A stretch of DNA of 64,000 nucleotides from Caenispirillum bisanense (lineage in GTDB: Bacteria > Pseudomonadota > Alphaproteobacteria > Rhodospirillales > Rhodospirillaceae): assembly GCF_900230255.1 (NCBI RefSeq), contig NZ_OCNJ01000011.1:79578-143577 (forward strand), written 5' to 3'. A program made the position numbers and the translations under genes. Positions 58,337 to 64,000 of the stretch are shown here, one piece after another. The notes beneath the pieces are model-generated. The model was given only the letters and a program-made list of their open reading frames with translations. It searched no databases and was not told where the DNA came from. Within the stretch, counting starts at the first letter, position 1. The number at the start of each line of letters is the position of its first letter.

Positions 58337-60280
58337 TCAGCGCTTCAGGTTGACGACTTCTTCGAGCATCTCATCGGCGGTGCGGACCGTCTTGGAGTTG
58401 GCCGAGTAGGCCCGCTGGGTCACGATCATCTTGGTGAACTCGTCGGCGATGTCGACGTTCGACTGCTCGATGGCCGAGGCCACGATGTCGCCGGCACCGG
58501 CCTGGCCGGCCTCGGCGACCAGCGGGTCACCGGATTCCGGCGTACGCTTGAAGGCGCCGCCGTCCATGCGGGCGAGGTCGTTCGGCGACGCGAAGGTCGC
58601 GATCGGCACCTGGAACAGGGTGCGCGAGCGGCCGTTGTCGTAGTTGGCGACCACGTAGCCGAAGTCGTTGATGAACACGTCGGTCAGGATGCCCGGCTGG
58701 TAGCCGTCCTGGTCGAGGCGGTAGACGGCGATGTCGTCGGCATAGAACTGGGTCAGCAGGATGTTGGGCTGGCCGTCGTTCGGGTCGTTGTCGATGCCGG
58801 TGAAGTCCAGCGTCACCACGTCGTCGATGCCCGCGATGGTGCCGGCGGTGATGTCCAGCGTGCCGATGAAGGCGTTGCCGTCCACCGAGATGGGACGGCC
58901 GTCCTGGAAGGCGAACTCGCCGAGGTCGACCCAGGGGGTGTCACCGCCGTTGGGGTCGCGGGCCAGCAGCGTCCACGAGTTCTGGGCGCCGGTGTTCACC
59001 CAGCGCATCTGGATGTCGGTGGGCACGCCGAGGTCGTTGTAGACGGTGACGGCACCGCCCGAGTAGCTGCCGTTGGCCGAGTACAGCGAGGTCTCGTCGC
59101 TGTTGGCGAGGTTCAGCGCGTACTGGCGGCCGCCGGCCACCACGGCCGGACGGTTGATGCTCTGGCCGCCGATCAGGATCAGCTGGCCGGCCGCGCCGCC
59201 GACGTCCGTCGGGCCGAGCGTGGTGGTGCCGGCCGGATCGAACAGGTCGGCGAAGGCGTCGATGAAGCCGTCGAGGTTGGTGTGCGTGGCCACGTCGTAG
59301 GTCAGCGTCTGGGTGACGCCGCCGATCGTCATGCTGAGGACGTCGCCCTGGTTGACGGTGCCGGCGAAGGTGACGGTCTGGGTCGCGGCGTTGTTCGTCT
59401 CGCCGTCCGCGGCGCCGACGGTGGTGGTGGCGCTGGCGGCGGTGTAGGTGAACGACGGGCTCGCCTGAGTGCCTTCGATGACGAAGGAGTTGGCCGGGCC
59501 GCCGTTGTTGGGCGTGCGCACCACCAGGTTCGGATAGTCGGAGCGGATCTGCTGCGCCAGGTTGTCGAGCGCCGCGTTCAGGCTGGTCGCCGGGGCGACC
59601 GAGGTGTAGGCGGTGCCGTTGATGGTGATGCTGGCGGTCGACGCGGCGAGCCACGCGGCGCCGGCGGCGGTGGTGAAGTCGACGGTCAGGTCCTGCGGGT
59701 CGAGCGTGCCGGTGGAGGCGACGGCCGACGACGGGAAGGCGCCCGCATTGGCCGGCAGGTTGGCGTTGTAGTTGATGCGGCTGGTCTGGTTGGCCTCCAT
59801 CACGTCGGTTTCGATGCGGATGGGGGCATTGATGTCGCTGGTGGCCAGCGTTTCCTCGCTCAGCACGCGGCGGCCGTTGAGGAAGTAGCCGGCGCCGTTG
59901 CGCAGGTAGCCGAACTTGTCGAGCTGGAAGTCGCCGCGGCGGCTGTAGATGTCCTCGTTGTCGAAGGACACGCTGGCCGGGGTGATGCTGTTCGCCTTGG
60001 ACACGACGAAGAAGCCGTTGCCCGAGATCGCCATGTTGGTGGTGATCTGGGTCTGGCTGACGTCGCCCTGGGTGCTGTGGCGGTAGCGCGGCGTGGCGAT
60101 GACGCCGCCGGGAGCATGGGCCGAGCGGTTCGACAGGGTCACCAGTTCGGCGAAGCTCGTGTCGACGCGCTTGTAGCCGGTCGTCTGGCTGTTGGCGATG
60201 TTGTCGGAAATGTTGCCCAGCGACTTGGACTGGGCACGCATGCCCGAGACCGCCGCATTCATCGCACCATAGACGCTCAT
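58337..60280 (-). CDS. flgE: Flagellar hook protein FlgE
   Basis: 647 residues from ATG 60280. MSVYGAMNAAVSGMRAQSKS and LGNISDNIANSQTTGYKRVD open the protein; ISGNGFFVVSK follows; the middle is Ala/Thr-rich beta sequence forming the outer hook domains (about 190-400); the end is VASAIEQSNVDIADEFTKMI, VTQRAYSANSKTVRTADEML. It is longer than the about 400 residues of enteric FlgE, as in several alphaproteobacteria. First gene of flgE-K-L behind a strong sigma-54 promoter. An upstream in-frame extension crosses that promoter and is rejected. Confidence 0.96.
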   Translation of the reverse strand: MSVYGAMNAAVSGMRAQSKSLGNISDNIANSQTTGYKRVDTSFAELVTLSNRSAHAPGGVIATPRYRHSTQGDVSQTQITTNMAISGNGFFVVSKANSITPASVSFDNEDIYSRRGDFQLDKFGYLRNGAGYFLNGRRVLSEETLATSDINAPIRIETDVMEANQTSRINYNANLPANAGAFPSSAVASTGTLDPQDLTVDFTTAAGAAWLAASTASITINGTAYTSVAPATSLNAALDNLAQQIRSDYPNLVVRTPNNGGPANSFVIEGTQASPSFTYTAASATTTVGAADGETNNAATQTVTFAGTVNQGDVLSMTIGGVTQTLTYDVATHTNLDGFIDAFADLFDPAGTTTLGPTDVGGAAGQLILIGGQSINRPAVVAGGRQYALNLANSDETSLYSANGSYSGGAVTVYNDLGVPTDIQMRWVNTGAQNSWTLLARDPNGGDTPWVDLGEFAFQDGRPISVDGNAFIGTLDITAGTIAGIDDVVTLDFTGIDNDPNDGQPNILLTQFYADDIAVYRLDQDGYQPGILTDVFINDFGYVVANYDNGRSRTLFQVPIATFASPNDLARMDGGAFKRTPESGDPLVAEAGQAGAGDIVASAIEQSNVDIADEFTKMIVTQRAYSANSKTVRTADEMLEEVVNLKR

Positions 60281-60346
60281 GTCTGACCTCGCTTCACAAA
60301 TCGGCGGAGCGCTTGCCGCCGGGGCGGACTCTCCTGCACCCGTGGA

Positions 60347-60362
60347 TGCAACCTCCATGCCA
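60347..60362 (-). promoter_or_regulatory. Sigma-54 promoter of flgE-flgK-flgL
   Basis: On the minus strand TGGCATGGAGGTTGCA is a full match to TGGCAYG-N4-TTGCA, the GG and GC 10 nt apart. It lies 66 bp before the flgE start. Confidence 0.85.
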
Positions 60363-60435
60363 TCACCCGGAAGGCGCGGAACCCCGCGGCTTCCGCCGCT
60401 CGCGGCCGGGGTTGGAGAGGCCTGGCGGCGGCCGG

Positions 60436-60480
60436 GGCAGTTTCTGCCGCGGCACCACCGACCGCTCGGCAGGTTTTGCC
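60436..60480. promoter_or_regulatory. Two FlbD/ftr-like boxes upstream of flgE
   Basis: GGCAGTTTCTGCC (60436-60448) and GGCAGGTTTTGCC (60468-60480) are perfect GGCA-N5-TGCC palindromes, 32 bp apart start to start. The nearer one is 73 nt upstream of the -24 element. Confidence 0.65.
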
Positions 60481-60494
60481 GCCCCGGCAAAAGA

Positions 60495-60529
60495 AGACCG
60501 CCCCGGCCGGGGGCGGCGCGCGGCGGTCT
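60495..60529 (-). terminator. Terminator after flgD
   Basis: AGACCGCC (60495-60502) pairs with GGCGGTCT (60522-60529), with an inner CCGG/CCGG stem. On the minus strand the stem is followed by TCTTTTGCC. It separates fliK-flgD from the flgE promoter region. Confidence 0.65.
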
Positions 60530-60561
60530 GACGGAGGGACGAAGCGGTGGCGGCCGCGTCC

Positions 60562-61290
60562 TCAGGTGGTCGGCTGCTCCACCACGGCGCGGATCTGGCT
60601 GAGCGGGAACGCCGCGCCGTTGATGGTGAGGTAGGGCTCGGTGCCGTCGGTGGAGGCGCCGGTGATGCGGGCCTGAATGGTGGTCCAGGTCTCGACGGTG
60701 GCGCCTTCCTGGTCCTTGGCCTCGACCTTCAGCTTGTAGTCGCCTTCCGGCACGGTCTGCAGGCTGTCGTTCTTGCCGTCCCAGGTGAGCACGTGGGTGC
60801 CCTGGGTGGCCGGACCGGTGAGGCTGCGGACGAGCACGTTGTTCTTGTCGTAGACCTTGATGGTGGCGCCGTTGGCATTGGACGCCAGGCCGTAGGCGAA
60901 CTTCACCTTGTCGCCCTCGAAGTGGACGACGTTGTCGTTCACCTCGGCGTACTTGCCGATGTAGCCGAGCGCCAGCGAGTTGATGCTGCTGCGCTGCAGG
61001 GCCATCTGGCTCTGCAGGTTCTCGTTCATGCCGATCTGCTGCTCGACCTGGGCGAAGCCGACGAGCTGCTGCGTGAACTCGTTGGATTCCATGGGCGACA
61101 GCGGATCCTGGTTCTGCAGCTGGGTGGTCAGCATCATCAGGAACGCATCGAGGTCGCCGGCGATCTTGCTCTTGGCGGCGCCGGTATCGATGGCGCCGGA
61201 CGCCGCTTCGGTCGTCTTCTTGGCGCTGTTGGCGGCCAGCTGCGCGTAAGGGTTCGTCTGCTGCTGCGTAACGCCGGTGGTGGTGGCCAT
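60562..61290 (-). CDS. flgD: Hook-capping scaffold FlgD
   Basis: 242 residues. The N-terminal export and cap region has DLDAFLMMLTTQLQNQDPLS followed by PMESNEFTQQLVGFAQVEQQ, the FlgD signature. The C-terminal part contains a FlgD Ig-like/Tudor-like fold (VKVYDKN-type strand, VLTWDGKNDSLQTVPEGDYK). FlgD caps the growing hook so FlgE can be added and is then replaced by FlgK. 10 bp after fliK, so it is cotranscribed with the hook-length gene. Confidence 0.95.
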   Translation of the reverse strand: MATTTGVTQQQTNPYAQLAANSAKKTTEAASGAIDTGAAKSKIAGDLDAFLMMLTTQLQNQDPLSPMESNEFTQQLVGFAQVEQQIGMNENLQSQMALQRSSINSLALGYIGKYAEVNDNVVHFEGDKVKFAYGLASNANGATIKVYDKNNVLVRSLTGPATQGTHVLTWDGKNDSLQTVPEGDYKLKVEAKDQEGATVETWTTIQARITGASTDGTEPYLTINGAAFPLSQIRAVVEQPTT

Positions 61291-61300
61291 GGTCGGCTCC

Positions 61301-63100
61301 TCAGACCTTCACGTCGACGCCGCCGCGGGCGGCTGCGCGGGCGGCTGCCAGCGCTTCGGCGTCGGGGGATTGCGATGCTTCGGCCTCGCCGGACCCGGCG
61401 GCGGAACCGCCCTGTCCGTTGCGACCACGGCCGTCCTGGGCCGCCTGCTGCTGCGCCTGCTGCCCCTCGCCCCGCAGATGGAAGCTGAGGGAGGAGTCGT
61501 CGGTGCGCAGCCCTGCCTCTTGCAAGGCGCGTTCCAACCCGCGCGCCTCGGCTTTCAGGACTTCGAGCGCCTCGGGGCTGTCGGCGGTGACGCTGACCCG
61601 GACCGCGCTGTCGTTGCCGAAGTCGAGCTTGACGTCGACCTGGCCGAGCTTCTCGGGCCGCACCTGCAGGGTGATGGTGCCCTTGCGCAGCGCCGCCGCG
61701 GTGTGCAGCTGCTGGCGCAGCTGGTCCGGCAGGTCGCGCAGGCGGGCATGGGCATCGGCCTGCGGACGGGCGAGCGCCTGGGCGAAGCCGGTACGGCCGG
61801 CGCCACCCTCGGCCCGGCCGAGCGCGCCGGTGAACGTGGACCCGGTGGCGCCGCCTTCGGCAGAGGCGGACTGGCCGTTCTGGCCGGTGCCGGCATCGCC
61901 GAAGGCGGTGCCCCCGAAGTTGCCGGCGGCCCCGCCAGACGCGCCGGCAGGACCGGCGGCACGGGCGGCGGCCACGGCGTTCTGCCCGGTGCCGGCGGCA
62001 TTCTGACCGGCGGCGCGGGGATCCCCCTTGCCGGCGGCGGTATTGGTCGTGGCGCCGCCGGCGGCGGCGGTCGCCGCACCGGCGGCCGCCCCTGCGACCA
62101 GGCCGGACGCACCCTTGCCGCCGTTGGCGACGGTGGACTGCTGGGTCGCCTCGGCGTCGGCGGCGACCTGGGCCTGACGGGCCTGCGCCTGGGCATCGGC
62201 GGCGGAGCCTGCCTGCGCGGCGACGGTGGCGCCGGGGGTCGGCTGCGTCGCCGGCTGCGGCTGGGCGGCGGCAGTGGGCGTGGTCGCCTGCGGCTGGCTC
62301 GCAGCCTGGGCGCCGGTCTGCGCCTGCGCGCCCGGCTGCGGTGCGGCGGCGCCTTCGGCGACGACGGGCGCCGTCGCGGGGGCCGGGGCGGCTTGGCCCT
62401 GGGGCTGGGTCGCTGCGGCAGCTTGCGTCTGCAGCGCCACGGTCGGGCGCGGCGCGGCGGCAGCCTGCTTATCCTGGGTGATGGTGACGCGAGCCCCGTC
62501 CCCGCCGGCATCCTTCACCAGCTGGGTCAATTCCTGCACCTGCTCGGCGGCCTTGCCGGTGGGGGCGGCCGCGGTCTGGGTGGCGGCGCGGTCGGCACCC
62601 TCGGCGCGCGGCTGCGACGCGGCCGCCTGCTGCTGGGCCGGCTGGGCCGGCTGGGCCGGGCGTTCGGCGTCGGGAGCGGTGGCGGCGGTGCGCGTGGCGG
62701 ACTGGTCGGCGGCCGGGGCGGCGGCCCGTTCGACGGAAGCGTCGGCAGCGGGGTCGGCGGCGGCCGGCTGGCGGGGGTCCTGCGGCGCGGTCTCGGCCCG
62801 GCCGGTGGCCGGCTCGCGGGGCGTCCGCGCCGCGGCGGGCGCGTCGTCGGACGTGTCGGCGGCGGCGGCGGCACGATCGGCCTCCGCCGGCGCATCCACC
62901 GGCTCCGGCCGGTCGGCGGTGAGCGGCTGGCGCGGCGGCGGCGGCGGCGCAGCCTCCACCGTCAGGTTGGGCTGGGCGGCGGCCGCGGCATTGGCGACGG
63001 CCGCGGCGAACAGGGCACCCCAGTCGGTCGACTGAGCGTCCTTCTTCTGATCCGTCGTCGTCGGCTGGTTCTGCTGCCAGCCCACCCGTGCCACGTCCAT
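61301..63100 (-). CDS. fliK: Hook-length control protein FliK
   Basis: 599 residues from ATG 63100. About 1-430 are Ala/Gln/Pro/Thr-rich low-complexity sequence typical of the FliK ruler half. The C-terminal FliK domain (about 450-560) has LPDQLRQQLHTAAALRKGTI, TLQVRPEKLGQVDVKLDFGN, VSVTADSPEALEVLKAEARG and LERALQEAGLRTDDSSLSFH, the substrate-specificity switch. It measures hook length and switches export to filament proteins. The frame is open upstream for 55 more codons, but these cross the sigma-54 site. Confidence 0.92.
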   Translation of the reverse strand: MDVARVGWQQNQPTTTDQKKDAQSTDWGALFAAAVANAAAAAQPNLTVEAAPPPPPRQPLTADRPEPVDAPAEADRAAAAADTSDDAPAAARTPREPATGRAETAPQDPRQPAAADPAADASVERAAAPAADQSATRTAATAPDAERPAQPAQPAQQQAAASQPRAEGADRAATQTAAAPTGKAAEQVQELTQLVKDAGGDGARVTITQDKQAAAAPRPTVALQTQAAAATQPQGQAAPAPATAPVVAEGAAAPQPGAQAQTGAQAASQPQATTPTAAAQPQPATQPTPGATVAAQAGSAADAQAQARQAQVAADAEATQQSTVANGGKGASGLVAGAAAGAATAAAGGATTNTAAGKGDPRAAGQNAAGTGQNAVAAARAAGPAGASGGAAGNFGGTAFGDAGTGQNGQSASAEGGATGSTFTGALGRAEGGAGRTGFAQALARPQADAHARLRDLPDQLRQQLHTAAALRKGTITLQVRPEKLGQVDVKLDFGNDSAVRVSVTADSPEALEVLKAEARGLERALQEAGLRTDDSSLSFHLRGEGQQAQQQAAQDGRGRNGQGGSAAGSGEAEASQSPDAEALAAARAAARGGVDVKV

Positions 63101-63132
63101 GGTCGGCCCCCTGGTGAAACTGCCGGAACCAA

Positions 63133-63148
63133 TGCAAGGACGGTGCCA
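63133..63148 (-). promoter_or_regulatory. Sigma-54 promoter of fliK-flgD
   Basis: On the minus strand TGGCACCGTCCTTGCA fits TGGCAC-N5-TTGCA, with GG and GC 10 nt apart. It lies 32 bp before the fliK start. Confidence 0.82.
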
Positions 63149-63201
63149 GAACCGGAGCCGCAGCGCGGGCTGCCCGACGCGCCGGCGCCCCACCGCGAAC
63201 C

Positions 63202-63233
63202 GGCAGCTTTTGCCCGACGCGGCAGGTTTTGCC
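63202..63233. promoter_or_regulatory. Two FlbD/ftr-like boxes upstream of fliK
   Basis: GGCAGCTTTTGCC (63202-63214) and GGCAGGTTTTGCC (63221-63233) are perfect GGCA-N5-TGCC palindromes, 19 bp apart start to start. The nearer is 53 nt and the farther 72 nt from the -24 element. Confidence 0.65.
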
Positions 63234-63273
63234 CGGCAAAGGCGGGCCGGGCGCGGCCGGCGCAAAAAGAAAG

Positions 63274-63297
63274 AGGCCGCACCTTGCGGTGCGGCCT
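63274..63297 (-). terminator. Flagellin gene terminator
   Basis: AGGCCGCAC (63274-63282) and GTGCGGCCT (63289-63297) pair perfectly; on the minus strand the stem is followed by CTTTCTTTTTG. It lies 36 bp beyond the flagellin stop. Confidence 0.9.
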
Positions 63298-63332
63298 CCG
63301 AAGGGACCCGGTCCGAGTCCGCTGCGTGATCC

Positions 63333-64000
63333 TTAGCGGAACAGCGACAGCAGGGTCTGCGGAGCCTGGTTGGCGATCGACAGAGCCTGGATGCCCAGCT
63401 GCTGCTGGACCTGCAGGGCCTGCAGACGGGCCGACTCTTCGTTCATGTTGGCGTCCACCAGGGTGCCGATGCCGACATCGAGGGAGTCGGTCAGGGCGCT
63501 GATGAAGTCCTTCTGAATGTCGATACGACCCTGGGCCGAACCGAGCTGGGACGCCGCGCTGGTCGCCGACTGCAGCGCCGACTCGATGGTGTCGAGCAGA
63601 GCGTCGTAGTCGGTGGCCGGGGTGGTGGCCGTCCCGAACTTGTCGAACCCGCCGGCGTAGGCGGTCAGCGTGATCTTGCTGCCGTCGACGTCGAAGTTGA
63701 TGTTGGTGCCCATGGCAGCGGCGCTGCTGGACAGACCGAAGCCGCCGCCAGCCGGCAGATCGCCGAGCGCGGTTTCGATCTCCGAGGCGATCTTTTCGCC
63801 GGTGGTGCTGCTGTGGGTCAGCTCACGCGCATCGAGCGCCAGCACGATGCGGTTCGGGTTGGACTGGTCGTCGAGGCGAGTACCGGTGGCGGTGTCGTTG
63901 GCGGTGACGCGGAACACGACTTCCTTCTGCACGCCGTTGAGCGTGTAGTTGAAGCCGATCTCCTCGCCGAGGCGCAGCGGCGCATCCTGGAAGTCCAGGA
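63333..64000 (-). CDS. fliC: Flagellin, C-terminal part
   Basis: The gene runs off the right edge; 222 codons are visible. The first visible part (LRLGEEIGFNYTLNGVQKEV) belongs to the variable surface domain. The C-terminal helix is classic flagellin: LGSAQGRIDIQKDFISALTD, VDANMNEESARLQALQVQQQ and LGIQALSIANQAPQTLLSLF. Ser/Thr-rich stretches (SATSAASQ; ELTHSSTTGE) are possible glycosylation acceptors for the OGT-like enzymes encoded nearby. Filament subunit, exported by the flagellar system; its translation is the expected target of FlbT. Confidence 0.95.
   Translation of the reverse strand, partial: LDFQDAPLRLGEEIGFNYTLNGVQKEVVFRVTANDTATGTRLDDQSNPNRIVLALDARELTHSSTTGEKIASEIETALGDLPAGGGFGLSSSAAAMGTNINFDVDGSKITLTAYAGGFDKFGTATTPATDYDALLDTIESALQSATSAASQLGSAQGRIDIQKDFISALTDSLDVGIGTLVDANMNEESARLQALQVQQQLGIQALSIANQAPQTLLSLFR

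Noticed and set aside
58208..63502. Plus-strand frames opposite flgE, flgD and fliK.
   Set aside because: Composition-driven shadows; the minus-strand genes have conserved flagellar motifs and sigma-54 promoters.

Overview
The window looks like part of a chromosome from a high-GC (about 70% by eye) alphaproteobacterium, most likely of the Rhodospirillales / Azospirillum-like group. The main reasons are the flagellar parts list: FliX, FlaF, FlbT, a DUF6468 protein, a MotE-like protein, a DUF1217 protein and short FlgJ without muramidase are alphaproteobacterial hallmarks. No rRNA, tRNA, IS element or CRISPR array was seen.

Layout. 1-2.3 kb: C-terminus of PEP carboxylase, a small HTH gene behind a broken ORF, and a TetR/CecR-type regulator. 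2.3-6.8 kb: an RND efflux adaptor and pump translationally coupled to that regulator. 6.8-13.0 kb: a complete ribose regulon rbsD-A-C-B-R-K, with a 24-bp perfect palindrome in front of rbsD and a hairpin plus tandem repeat between rbsC and rbsB. 13.0-16.7 kb: a TRAP dicarboxylate-type transporter operon with a tautomerase-family gene between the binding protein and the permeases. 16.9-18.1 kb: two tiny membrane ORFs and a NYN-domain protein carrying an inserted zinc ribbon, preceded by a structured leader. 18.2-22.6 kb: a two-component system, an HtrA protease and a cytochrome b561.

From 22.8 kb to the end the window is almost wholly motility. A leftward operon fliL-fliM-DUF6468-motE-cheY-cheZ-two MotB-like genes-large periplasmic AMIN-like/TPR protein faces a rightward flgF-G-A-H operon. 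After an ArgO exporter/ArgP regulator pair and a one-cysteine DksA come fliX and a rightward operon flgI-flgJ-FlgN-like. Then flaF-flbT-DUF1217 runs directly into a CDP-sugar cluster (aminotransferase, rfbF, rfbG, 3,5-epimerase, NeuD-like acyltransferase, CmcI-like methyltransferase/hydroxylase), followed by two divergent TPR-OGT-like glycosyltransferases. The right end holds leftward flgE-flgK-flgL, fliK-flgD and the C-terminus of a flagellin.

How it works together. Five flagellar transcription units have a good sigma-54 -24/-12 element. Four of those regions also carry perfect copies of a 13-bp palindrome GGCA-N5-TGCC, resembling the Caulobacter ftr site for FlbD. FliX, the FlbD partner, is encoded here. 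The sugar genes sit downstream of the flaF sigma-54 promoter beside OGT-like transferases, which suggests a flagellin glycosylation island. The most unusual proteins are a 710-residue FlgL with a DUF2793-like beta-repeat insert, a FlgN-like protein with about 225 residues of collagen-like Pro/Gly/Ala sequence, and a MotB-like pair in which only one member keeps the proton-carrying Asp.
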